Source of the DNA: an uncultured Collinsella sp.
GTDB lineage: Bacteria > Actinomycetota > Coriobacteriia > Coriobacteriales > Coriobacteriaceae
Assembly (NCBI GenBank): GCA_900551365.1
Contig: URVZ01000001.1
Location: 1 to 64,000 of the forward strand
DNA: 64,000 bases
Direction: 5' to 3'
The notes beneath the pieces are model-generated. The model saw only the letters and a list, made by a program, of their open reading frames with translations. It had not been told where the DNA came from and made no database searches. A program made the position numbers and the translations under genes. Positions within the stretch are counted from its first letter, which is position 1. Each line of letters starts with the position of its first letter. Of this stretch, positions 24,230 to 30,786 are shown piece after piece.

Positions 24230-24963
24230 TCAACCACGGGATAGCGCTCGACATGCGCAAGCGCCCGGGCACAGTCCCGCAGCGTGTCACCGTGCGCAGG
24301 GGTGAGACGCAGACCCAGAAGATAACGGCGTCGCTCACCGTGGACGGCACCGCCTATACGCCGACCTACCAGTCCGCGCGCCTGTGCGTGCTCCACGCCG
24401 ATGGAACGTGGGCTCGCTGCGCCGCCACCGTCGGCACGGCATCGGTGAGCGCCACGCTGGCGCCGGTGGTCGTCAACGGGGTGGAGAAGTGCCGCCTGGC
24501 CTACTTCGAGTTCTACAACGCCAACGGGGCCTCCGAGACTACCGAGGACTTCGCGCTCGTAATTCTGGGAAATGTGGACGGGACAACAGGTCCTGCCGTC
24601 AGCTACGACCAGGAGCTCGACGAGCTCTACAGGAAGTGGAGCACTGAGCTATCTAGGCTCGGTCAATCCGCGTACGATGCGGCATCCGCCGCTAGCGGTG
24701 CGACGTCGAGGGCCGATGCGGCGGCAAGCGCGGCATTGCAGATCGCGAACGCGGCGGCGCAGGGCGCCGCCGGCGAGTCCGACATCGCCGAGCTGCGCCG
24801 CCAGAACGGCCAGCTCGCGACGATGCTCGCCGACGCGACAGACAAGTTCATCTACATGGACGGCACAGTCTACTGCCCTGCCGGCAAGGCGTCGGTATCC
24901 GGGGACACGGTGACGTTCGGAAGCACGTGCTCGGTATCGGGCAGCACGGTAACCCTTTCCTAA
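24226..24963 (+). CDS. BppU-like upper baseplate protein
   Basis: 245 residues, ATGA-coupled. The first 120 residues (VTVRRGETQTQKITASLTVDG ... CRLAYFEFYNANG ... TEDFALVILGNVDG) match the N-terminal fold of BppU-type proteins, which attach receptor-binding proteins to the tail. Then comes an Ala-rich coiled coil (LSRLGQSAYDAASAASGATS) and a short beta repeat (GKASVSGDTVTFGSTCSVSG). It precedes the diversified protein and may form its adaptor. Confidence 0.65.
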   Translation: MINHGIALDMRKRPGTVPQRVTVRRGETQTQKITASLTVDGTAYTPTYQSARLCVLHADGTWARCAATVGTASVSATLAPVVVNGVEKCRLAYFEFYNANGASETTEDFALVILGNVDGTTGPAVSYDQELDELYRKWSTELSRLGQSAYDAASAASGATSRADAAASAALQIANAAAQGAAGESDIAELRRQNGQLATMLADATDKFIYMDGTVYCPAGKASVSGDTVTFGSTCSVSGSTVTLS

Positions 24964-24972
24964 GGAGGATAA

Positions 24973-25881
24973 ATGGCAAATGCAAAGACGCTGGTCGTAG
25001 GCGGCCAGCCGCTCAACGTCATCGACGATACCGCGCGCAGCAACGCGCAGACGGCACTCAACAACGCCGAGTACAACCGCCAGAGCCTCATCGGCAAGTA
25101 CGGCGGACAGAACATCGCCACCATCCTGGCGGGAGAGATCGGCAGCGGCAGCGTGTACGATGCGCTGCACAAGCGCATCGCCGCCGCGAACTTCGCGGGC
25201 CTGCGCGTGGGCGACTACCTGGACGTGCCGCTCGTGAGCGCGTCCGCCGTCACCACCCAGCAATCTGTTCGGTTCCTGCTTGCCCACATCGACCCGTACC
25301 TTTACTGCGGCGACAACAGCAAGGGCCACCACATCGCCTTCGTGGCCTCCGCGCCCATCGCCGTGGCCAAGACCGTGACCGGCGTTGCCAACGACAGCTT
25401 CCTGATGTGGAACACGACCAACACCAACCAGGGCACCGCCGACCAGAAATGCCCCTACCCCAACAGCAACCTCAAGGCGTGGGAGACGGCCTTCGAGGCG
25501 TGCCTGCCCGAGGGCCTGACCAAGTACCTGCTTACCCAGCGCGTGCTGCTTGAGGAGCGGTACAGCGCCAGCGGCGCGCTCAACGACTCCAACTCGTGGA
25601 GCTGGCAGGATATCGGCAAGGTGTTCTCGCTGTCCGAGATGGAGGTGTACTGCTGCCCGGTGTGGGGCACCAAGGGCTACAGCGTCGGCTTCGACTGCCA
25701 GTGGGATCTGTTCAGGGACACCGCGCACCGAATCAACGGAACTCGGTACACTTGGTGGTTGCGTTCCGTCATGGGTGGCTCCTCGTCCTACGTGTGCTGC
25801 GTCGACAACGACGGCGATGCCAACTGCAATTCGGCGACGAACACCTGGGTTCGCCCCCGCCCCGGCTTCCTCGTCGGCTAG
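24973..25881 (+). CDS. Diversified tail-tip receptor-binding protein (DGR target)
   Basis: 302 residues, start behind TAAGGAGGATAA. The N-terminus (MANAKTLVVGGQPLNVIDD) and an Ala/Asn-rich helix probably attach it to the baseplate. From about residue 75 it has a DUF6273/C-type-lectin-like fold (RVGDYLDVPLV, FLLAHIDPYLYCGD, HHIAFVAS), with SWSWQDIGKVFSLSEMEVYC leading to TWWLRSVMGGSSS and the terminal TWVRPRPGFLVG. Residues 257-300 are encoded by the variable repeat. This is the usual layout of proteins altered by diversity-generating retroelements: a variable ligand-binding surface at the C-terminus. Receptor unknown. Confidence 0.85.
   Translation: MANAKTLVVGGQPLNVIDDTARSNAQTALNNAEYNRQSLIGKYGGQNIATILAGEIGSGSVYDALHKRIAAANFAGLRVGDYLDVPLVSASAVTTQQSVRFLLAHIDPYLYCGDNSKGHHIAFVASAPIAVAKTVTGVANDSFLMWNTTNTNQGTADQKCPYPNSNLKAWETAFEACLPEGLTKYLLTQRVLLEERYSASGALNDSNSWSWQDIGKVFSLSEMEVYCCPVWGTKGYSVGFDCQWDLFRDTAHRINGTRYTWWLRSVMGGSSSYVCCVDNDGDANCNSATNTWVRPRPGFLVG
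25743..25870 (+). repeat. DGR variable region (VR)
   Basis: 128 bases matching the template at 26480-26607 (constant offset 737). There are eight differences, at 25751, 25789, 25799, 25804, 25810, 25816, 25826 and 25866. Each lies opposite an adenine in the template (changes to C, T, G, G, G, G, G, C). Coding effects: N to T, N to Y, Y to C, three N to D, Y to C, one silent. The G/C-rich 3' end (25827-25865) is identical and is the likely homing-initiation part. Confidence 0.95.
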
Positions 25882-25909
25882 CCAGCCGAGTGCTCTATAC
25901 TCTGCTTTT

Positions 25910-25934
25910 AGGCGACCGCCTTGCGCGGTCGCCT
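25910..25934 (+). other. Hairpin downstream of the VR (candidate homing element)
   Basis: AGGCGACCGC (25910-25919) and GCGGTCGCCT (25925-25934) form a perfect 10-bp stem with a five-base loop, 39 bases after the VR. In Bordetella phage BPP-1 a hairpin downstream of the VR is needed for efficient retrohoming; this one is well placed for the same role. Function is inferred. Confidence 0.55.
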
Positions 25935-25937
25935 CTC

Positions 25938-25960
25938 GCCCGCGAAGCGGGCCGTTTTTT
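25938..25960 (+). terminator. Terminator after the DGR target gene
   Basis: GCCCGC-GAA-GCGGGC followed by CG and six T residues. It probably ends the late structural transcript. It stands directly next to the 25910 hairpin, so the pair may act together. Confidence 0.7.
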
Positions 25961-25984
25961 CGCCAGTTTCCACAGGAGGTGCAC

Positions 25985-26455
25985 GTGAGCGGCGTCTACC
26001 AGCGCAACCGCGAGGTGTCCGAGTACAAGTTCTTCACTCAAGCGATCGCCATCCGCGTGGAGGTCAACAAGCTGATGGCGTCCTCCTCCGTGGTTCCGAA
26101 GGCCTACCGTCTGCTGAACGCGGTGCCGACCGTGGAGACGGCTCGCAGCATCGTGTACAACGTCAACCGCGCCGACTGCTTCTATCCCAACAGCTCGTTC
26201 AACGCGCTTGAGAGGAAACGCTACCTGACGCTGGCCATAGCGGACTGCGAGCAGCTTATGCTGGACATGCAGTGCCTCATGGATATCGGCCTGCCCGTGA
26301 ACGCCAACCGCTTCGATGAGCTGGCGGCCATGGTCGAGGAGGAGATCAAGCTGCTCAAGGGCGCACGCAAGAACGTGCGCGTGACGGGCAAGAAGTCCAC
26401 CGAGGAGCACATAGCCGAGGCCGAGGCCGAGCTAGAGCGCCTGCGTTCGCTATAA
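25985..26455 (+). CDS. avd: DGR accessory variability determinant (Avd)
   Basis: 156 residues, GTG start four bases after AGGAGGT. Avd proteins form a pentameric four-helix-bundle barrel that binds the reverse transcriptase and template RNA. The sequence is helical with basic faces: KFFTQAIAIRVEVNKLM, VPKAYRLLNAVPTVETARSI, ERKRYLTLAIADCEQLM, FDELAAMVEEEIKLLKGARK. Placed between the target gene and the template repeat, as in other elements. The charged C-terminal tail (EEHIAEAEAELERLRSL) makes it somewhat longer than the roughly 125-residue norm. Confidence 0.8.
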   Translation: MSGVYQRNREVSEYKFFTQAIAIRVEVNKLMASSSVVPKAYRLLNAVPTVETARSIVYNVNRADCFYPNSSFNALERKRYLTLAIADCEQLMLDMQCLMDIGLPVNANRFDELAAMVEEEIKLLKGARKNVRVTGKKSTEEHIAEAEAELERLRSL

Positions 26456-26456
26456 T
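26451..26456 (+). promoter_or_regulatory. Candidate -10 box for template RNA/RT transcription
   Basis: A perfect TATAAT overlaps the avd stop codon, 24 bases before the template repeat. Transcription would start near 26463, giving an RNA covering the template, spacer and reverse transcriptase gene. No good -35 box lies 17 bases upstream, so the call is tentative. Confidence 0.4.
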
Positions 26457-26462
26457 GGACGG

Positions 26463-26810
26463 CGGTCGCGCCTTGTTTATCGGTACAATTGGTGGTTGCG
26501 TTCCGTCATGGGTGGCTCCTCGTCCAACGTGTGCTACGTCAACAACAACGGCAATGCCAACTACAATTCGGCGACGAACACCTGGGTTCGCCCCCGCCCC
26601 GGATTCCCTTACTGCCAGACCGAGTAGGCCAACGGGCCGAAAGCAGAGCGCGGAGAGGAAGGAAGGCGCGACCGTCGGGCATGCGCCCGTAAATACGCAC
26701 CCCGCGAGGGTGGCCGGACGCTGCTTGCATGGCGCGGCGCTCCGTGGCTTCGCCGCGTTTCATGGCCATACCTCAAGCGGCTGTCAGAGCCACATTGCAA
26801 GCCGTGCGGG
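26463..26810 (+). ncRNA. DGR RNA: template plus downstream spacer
   Basis: The stretch between avd and the reverse transcriptase gene holds no credible gene. After the template comes about 200 bases with hairpins (CGGGC-ATGC-GCCCG at about 26677; CGCGGCG at 26733-26739 with CGCCGCG at 26751-26757). In BPP-1 the spacer after the template is the part of the RNA that binds the RT-Avd complex and primes cDNA synthesis, so this segment is the likely equivalent. RNA ends are inferred. Confidence 0.6.
26480..26607 (+). repeat. DGR template repeat (TR)
   Basis: Non-coding donor copy of the variable region. It has 25 adenines, many in AAC, AAT and TAC words read in the target frame as Asn or Tyr, the usual design that lets adenine mutagenesis reach many amino acids without stop codons. 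All eight differences from the VR are at these adenines; every non-adenine base in the 128 is identical. Confidence 0.95.
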
Positions 26811-28001
26811 GTGCCTTCTGTGAACTCCGAGCAAAGGCGGGCGGCGCGCCGGAAGCGCCGCGAGGAGAAGCGGGCCAAGGCAAAGGCCGAGCGCGTCAAG
26901 GCGTGCACGCTTGAGACGGTGGCCGACCTCAACAGCCTGTGCAAGGCTTCCAAGCAGGCCGCGCGGGGCGTCATGTGGAAGTCGTCCACGCAGCGGTACA
27001 TGAGAAGCTACCTGCGCAACGCCGTCCTGTCCCGCCGCGACCTTTTGGAGGGCCGCGACATATGCCGGGGCTTCATCCGCTTCGACCTGTGGGAGCGCGG
27101 CAAGCTGCGCCACATCAGCGCCGTGCACTTTCCCGAGCGCGTGGTGCAGAAGTCGCTGTCGCAGAACGCGCTCGTGCCCGCGATCGTGCCCACCCTCATA
27201 GCCGCGAACTCCGCGAACATAAAGGGGCGCGGCACCGACTACGCCCTGAAGCTGCTCAAGCGCCACCTGGCCGACCACTGGAGGCGGCACGGCCGCGAGG
27301 GCTACATACTGCTCGGCGACTTCTCCGACTACTTCGCGCGCATAGCGCACCAACCCGTCAAAGACCAGGTGGCCTCCGCGCTGCTAGATCCGCGCGTGGT
27401 CGCCTTGGAGCACCGCCTGATAGACGCGCAGGGCGATGTGGGCCTGGGGCTGGGCAGCGAGCCGAACCAGATATGCGCCGTGGCCCACCCCAACCGCATC
27501 GACCACTATGTGACCGAGATGCTGCGCCCCGAGTCTTACGGGCGCTACATGGACGACTTCTACCTGATACACGAGTCCAAGGACTACCTGCAGGTGTGCC
27601 TGCTGCTGATAGAGGGCAAATGCGCCGAGCTGGGCATCGAGCTGAACCCGCGCAAGACGCGCGTGGTGAAGCTCACGCGCGGGTTCACGTGGCTGAAGAA
27701 GCGCATCTTCTACACGGAGAAGGGCCGCATAGTCGTGAAGCCGTGCCGAGACTCCATAACGCGGGAGCGCCGCAAGCTCAAGAAGATGGCCCGCATGGTC
27801 GCCGATGGCGTCATGACCCCCGAGCAGGTGGAGCAGGGCTACCAGAGCTGGCGCGGAGGCATGAAACGGCTGGACGCGCACCGCAGCGTGCGGGCCATGG
27901 ACGCGCTGTACAGCAGCCTGTTCGGAAATCTCGCGCAGGGGGGGTGCTCAATGCAGGCCAACCCGAGGGACGATTCAAGCGGAAGCAAGACCTCGCAATA
28001 G
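26811..28001 (+). CDS. DGR reverse transcriptase
   Basis: 396 residues. Copies the template RNA into error-prone cDNA, misreading adenines. The active-site motif YMDDFYLI is at residues 246-253, and the conserved GLGLGSEPNQICAV lies before it; the DGR group carries a distinct version of this motif in place of the usual SQ-containing one. Earlier motifs include HISAVHFPERVVQKSL, a SANIKGRGTDYALKLLKRHL segment and LLGDFSDYFARI. A basic N-terminus (RRAARRKRREEKRAKAK) may bind RNA. Start could be GTG 26811 or GTG 26820; neither has a strong RBS. No maturase or HNH domain is attached. Confidence 0.95.
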   Translation: MPSVNSEQRRAARRKRREEKRAKAKAERVKACTLETVADLNSLCKASKQAARGVMWKSSTQRYMRSYLRNAVLSRRDLLEGRDICRGFIRFDLWERGKLRHISAVHFPERVVQKSLSQNALVPAIVPTLIAANSANIKGRGTDYALKLLKRHLADHWRRHGREGYILLGDFSDYFARIAHQPVKDQVASALLDPRVVALEHRLIDAQGDVGLGLGSEPNQICAVAHPNRIDHYVTEMLRPESYGRYMDDFYLIHESKDYLQVCLLLIEGKCAELGIELNPRKTRVVKLTRGFTWLKKRIFYTEKGRIVVKPCRDSITRERRKLKKMARMVADGVMTPEQVEQGYQSWRGGMKRLDAHRSVRAMDALYSSLFGNLAQGGCSMQANPRDDSSGSKTSQ

Positions 28002-28063
28002 CGGAGAACCGGCAACTCAAAGCAGCGGCCTAAGCGAAGCGGCTGCGAAATAACAGATGCATC

Positions 28064-28096
28064 GAAGGCGTGCTGCTGCGCGCCTTCTTTCTTTGC
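28064..28096 (+). terminator. Terminator after the reverse transcriptase gene
   Basis: GAAGGCG (28064-28070) pairs with CGCCTTC (28081-28087), followed by a T-rich run. It closes the retroelement transcript before the next small structural gene. Confidence 0.65.
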
Positions 28097-28171
28097 GCCC
28101 ATCAAAGCGGCTCGGCAATCTCACGGCGACAATACGATGGCGGCACATTCTCCGACAAGAGAGGAGTCCGC

Positions 28172-28498
28172 ATGGACACTGAGGAAGACATGCCGCGCCC
28201 CAACGAGCTTCAAGATGACACCATGGCCGAGGTCAACGCCCTGCGCGATCTGCTGTCGCAGATCGGCGACTCTGACGCGGCGCACGACGCGGGCGTTATC
28301 GACGATGACGAGTACGCTGAGCGGAAGGCGCGAAAGCTCGCCTACACCGCGGCGCTCGCCGCCTACGACAGAGGCGAGACGCCCGACGTGCCGGCGCTGC
28401 TCGGCCAGATGCGCGAGCGGGCGTCGAAGCCGACGCAGACCGAGCAGAACGCGGCGAACATCGACTACCTGCTCATGACGGTCGGAGGTGACCAGTAA
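28172..28498 (+). CDS. Small acidic tail-region protein
   Basis: 108 residues from the ATG after GAGGAG. Acidic start (MDTEEDMPRPNELQDD), then a helical middle with a DDDEYAERKARKLAYTAALA segment. The order 'small acidic protein, XkdX, holin' is common after tail-fibre genes of Firmicute and coriobacterial phages. No family assigned. Its stop overlaps the XkdX start (TAATG). Confidence 0.55.
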   Translation: MDTEEDMPRPNELQDDTMAEVNALRDLLSQIGDSDAAHDAGVIDDDEYAERKARKLAYTAALAAYDRGETPDVPALLGQMRERASKPTQTEQNAANIDYLLMTVGGDQ

Positions 28499-28665
28499 TG
28501 CCGACGAAGAAGACCGACGAGCACTCCAAGCACTTCGCGCTCGTCAAGAAGTACTACGACCGACCTCTCTGGAGCAAGGCGCGAGTGCATAAGGCCGTCG
28601 AGTGCAAGTGGATTACCGCCGACGAGTACAAGGAGATCACCGGCGAGGAGTACACGGCCGAATAG
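28498..28665 (+). CDS. XkdX family protein
   Basis: 55 residues: FALVKKYYDRPLWSKARVHK, later KWITADEYKEITGEEY. This is the compact pattern of XkdX-type proteins found between tail-fibre genes and holins (a leading hydrophobic/YYD part, then WIT.EEY.EITGE.Y). Exact role unknown; widespread in phages of Gram-positive bacteria. Confidence 0.75.
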   Translation: MPTKKTDEHSKHFALVKKYYDRPLWSKARVHKAVECKWITADEYKEITGEEYTAE

Positions 28666-28685
28666 GCGGAAGGAGGGCGCTCAGG

Positions 28686-29099
28686 ATGGAAGTGCTCAAG
28701 CTATTTGCGCCTTACGGTCCAGGGTGGCTCGGCGGCGTCCTGCTCGGCCTCATATCGTTTTACTTCGGCCGCCAATTTTTGGACGAGTACAAACGCCAAA
28801 ACCAACGGAAGGGCGAGCTCGACTTGAAGCGCGAGGAGCGCAAGCAGGCCGAAGTCGACGAGAGGGCGCAGCGCGACCGCGAGCGGTCCGAGATGGAGGG
28901 CCGCATCGCCGCGCAGATGGAGCGAAGCAACAGCCTCATGGAGGCCATGAAGACTCTCATGGAGTCGGTCGTGGCGTCCAACGAGGTCCTGCACAACGAC
29001 CTGGCCCACAGCCAAGCGCGCAGCCAGGGAATGGCGGAGAAGGTCGACCACATCTGCGACCGCGTCGACCTGATCTACAGCAAGGAATCCGACAGATAG
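28686..29099 (+). CDS. Membrane-anchored coiled-coil protein (possible holin or lysis accessory)
   Basis: 137 residues with one N-terminal membrane segment (GPGWLGGVLLGLISFYFG) followed by a long charged coiled coil (QRKGELDLKREERKQAEVDE and on to about residue 85) and a helical end. The layout resembles BhlA-type or Rz-like accessory proteins encoded next to holins. It precedes the holin by 10 bases. Confidence 0.55.
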   Translation: MEVLKLFAPYGPGWLGGVLLGLISFYFGRQFLDEYKRQNQRKGELDLKREERKQAEVDERAQRDRERSEMEGRIAAQMERSNSLMEAMKTLMESVVASNEVLHNDLAHSQARSQGMAEKVDHICDRVDLIYSKESDR

Positions 29100-29109
29100 G
29101 AGCAATCGA

Positions 29110-29415
29110 ATGACAGGGATTCAGGCGGGCCTCACGGTGTGCACGGTGCTGGTCGTGCCGTACATCGTGCAGGCCATCAAGACGAAGGCGATGACGGGCA
29201 ATGTCGCCCGCTGGACGGCCATCGCCGTCTCGGCGGGATGCGGCGCCCTCACGGCCATGTCGGGCGGCGTCCCGACCGAACCCTCGGCGTGGGTGACGTC
29301 AATCTTCGCCGCGGTAGGCGGCGTGCAGGTGGCCTACGCGGCCTTCAAATCGGTCGGCATCACGGACAAATGGCTGGACGCCCTTCTGGCGCTCGGCGAC
29401 ATCAAGGAGGACTAA
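29110..29415 (+). CDS. Putative holin
   Basis: 101 residues with two or three membrane segments (LTVCTVLVVPYIVQAI, RWTAIAVSAGCGALTAM, WVTSIFAAVGGVQVAYAAF) and a charged end (LGDIKED). It sits one base before the amidase gene, so it most likely opens the membrane for endolysin release. No specific holin family could be named. Confidence 0.7.
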   Translation: MTGIQAGLTVCTVLVVPYIVQAIKTKAMTGNVARWTAIAVSAGCGALTAMSGGVPTEPSAWVTSIFAAVGGVQVAYAAFKSVGITDKWLDALLALGDIKED

Positions 29416-29416
29416 C

Positions 29417-30481
29417 ATGGCAGACTTCGCGAACGTCCAACCGGACGAGTACAAGCTTCTGGGGCGCAACTTCTCCGCAGGCCGCCCGTTCGGCATCAGG
29501 GGCGTGACCATCCACCACATGGCCGGCGACCTCAACGCCGGCCAGTGCAACGGCATCTGGGGTGCCAACGGCTGCTCGGCGCACTACTCGGTCGACCGCA
29601 ACGGCTACATCGTGCAGCACGTCAACGACACCGACCGCGCCTACGCCTGCGGCGACGGAATCGGCACCGGGCGCGGCAACGACACGACCATCTCCATCGA
29701 GCACGCTAACAGCGGCAGCAACCCGTGGACGGTCCACGAGAAGGCAATCGAAAGCGGCGCGCACCTTGTCGCAGCGCTGTGCCTGTACTACAACCTCGGT
29801 CGCCCCGAGTGGTGCAAGAACGTGTTCCCGCACCGCTATTGGAGCGCCACAGCCTGCCCCGGCGAGCTTGCGGGCTCGCAGCGCGACCATTACATGCAGC
29901 GCGCCCAGGCGTGGTACGACGCGATGAAGGGCGGCAAGGCACCCGCTCCCTCCGCCGCCGCCAAGCCTGCCGCGGCAAAGCCCGCCCAGGCGGCATCCGG
30001 CGGCTTCTCGAAGGCATCCGGCAAGCGCATCCCCGTCCACTACTCCCTCCACCTCAAGGGCGGCGGCTGGCTGGACGAGGTGACGGACTTCGGCGCCGGG
30101 GACAACGGCTTTGCAGGGTATCCGTGCCGACAGCACGACCTGCTGTGCGCACGCGTCGACCGCGGCACGCTCAAGTATCAGGTGCATACTATCGAGGACG
30201 GCTGGCTCGACTGGGTCGCCAAGGGCGACCGCAACGATACCGTCAACGGCTGCGCGGGCATTGCCGGCCATACCATCGACGGTGTGCGCATGTACTATGT
30301 GACTCCGAGCGGCGAGGAATACAAGCAGGCATATTATCGCTCGCAGACCACCGTACGCGCTGGGTGGCTCGATACCGTGTGCGACGATGGTTCCACCTAT
30401 GGCGGCGATGATTACGCCGGTTTCTTCGGCGAGCCGCTCGACCGTTTGCAGGTCTGCGTCACCGACGGCAACCCGTACTAG
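29417..30481 (+). CDS. Endolysin: N-acetylmuramoyl-L-alanine amidase with wall-binding repeats
   Basis: 354 residues. The Amidase_2-type domain covers residues 15-160: TIHHMAG (zinc ligand His33/34), later [13 protein letters not shown] (H139, C147), the expected zinc and catalytic positions. An Ala/Lys/Pro linker (about 165-195) leads to a C-terminal part with three GWL-centred repeats ([32 protein letters not shown]), like Coriobacteria cell-wall-binding domains. From about 30,170 the third-base composition shifts to that of the host chromosome, so this part may have been taken from a host gene. No signal peptide. Confidence 0.85.
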   Translation: MADFANVQPDEYKLLGRNFSAGRPFGIRGVTIHHMAGDLNAGQCNGIWGANGCSAHYSVDRNGYIVQHVNDTDRAYACGDGIGTGRGNDTTISIEHANSGSNPWTVHEKAIESGAHLVAALCLYYNLGRPEWCKNVFPHRYWSATACPGELAGSQRDHYMQRAQAWYDAMKGGKAPAPSAAAKPAAAKPAQAASGGFSKASGKRIPVHYSLHLKGGGWLDEVTDFGAGDNGFAGYPCRQHDLLCARVDRGTLKYQVHTIEDGWLDWVAKGDRNDTVNGCAGIAGHTIDGVRMYYVTPSGEEYKQAYYRSQTTVRAGWLDTVCDDGSTYGGDDYAGFFGEPLDRLQVCVTDGNPY

Positions 30482-30482
30482 C

Positions 30483-30572
30483 ATGATCGCGCTGGCATTC
30501 GTCCTCGGCTCGCTCTTCGGCGGCACCGTGGCGACAATCGGGCTCTGCATCGTGAGCATCAACCGGCATTAG
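30483..30572 (+). CDS. Small membrane protein, DUF3789-like
   Basis: 29 residues: [20 protein letters not shown] and a short polar end. A single hydrophobic span, similar to DUF3789 peptides in phage lysis regions. Starts one base after the endolysin stop. A lysis accessory role is possible. Confidence 0.5.
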   Translation: MIALAFVLGSLFGGTVATIGLCIVSINRH

Positions 30573-30576
30573 CCGC

Positions 30577-30609
30577 AGCCCGCTCGGGTTATCCCGGGCG
30601 GGCTTTTTT
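30577..30609 (+). terminator. Terminator at the right end of the phage late operon
   Basis: AGCCCGC (30577-30583) pairs with GCGGGCT (30598-30604), with CGGG/CCCG inside, followed by T-run to 30609. It ends the lysis transcript and is the last clear phage element. Confidence 0.8.
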
Positions 30610-30755
30610 CTCGAGAAAAGGTGTTGCTACGCCGCCCGTGGTATCCTGAGCAGCACGACGGTCCCAACGGCGCAGATCTCGGTTCTAGAATCTATGCAGA
30701 CGGGGCACCATCGAACGTAAGACCGTCCGAACCTCGCATGGTCCGGGCGGTTTTT
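30610..30755 (+). promoter_or_regulatory. Phage-chromosome boundary and leader with terminator before the P-type ATPase
   Basis: No gene. It should contain attR, but without the left end the site cannot be fixed. A terminator hairpin (ACCGTCCG 30722-30729 with CGGGCGGT 30744-30751, then T-run) lies only about 30 bases before the ATPase start. A terminator so close upstream may be an attenuator or the end of a short RNA. It does not match riboswitch classes I could recognise. Confidence 0.45.
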
Positions 30756-30786
30756 CTTATACCGACGCGACGTGATGGGACGTGGT

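Larger units (their letters stand above)
1092..30609 (+). mobile_element. Siphovirus-type prophage, left end missing
   Basis: About 29.5 kb of phage genes in one direction: replication, early small genes, packaging, head, tail, DGR, lysis. The right end joins normal chromosome at roughly 30,610-30,770. The left end is cut by the ppk/SSB junction, so integrase, repressor and attL are not visible and no att repeats can be compared. Codon use (abundant AGG arginine) differs from the host genes. Temperate nature is inferred from its junction to chromosome. Confidence 0.85.

Noticed and set aside
1092..30609. Genome-wide amber (TAG) recoding of the phage, suggested by the TAG at 6477
   Set aside because: Many intact genes end properly at TAG, including the portal (11720), the capsid gene and the tail chaperone, so TAG is a stop here.
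30640..30715. A tRNA or tmRNA-like sequence at the phage right boundary
   Set aside because: A GGTTCTAGAATC word and a CACCA-like end are present, but no acceptor stem or anticodon arm can be drawn.
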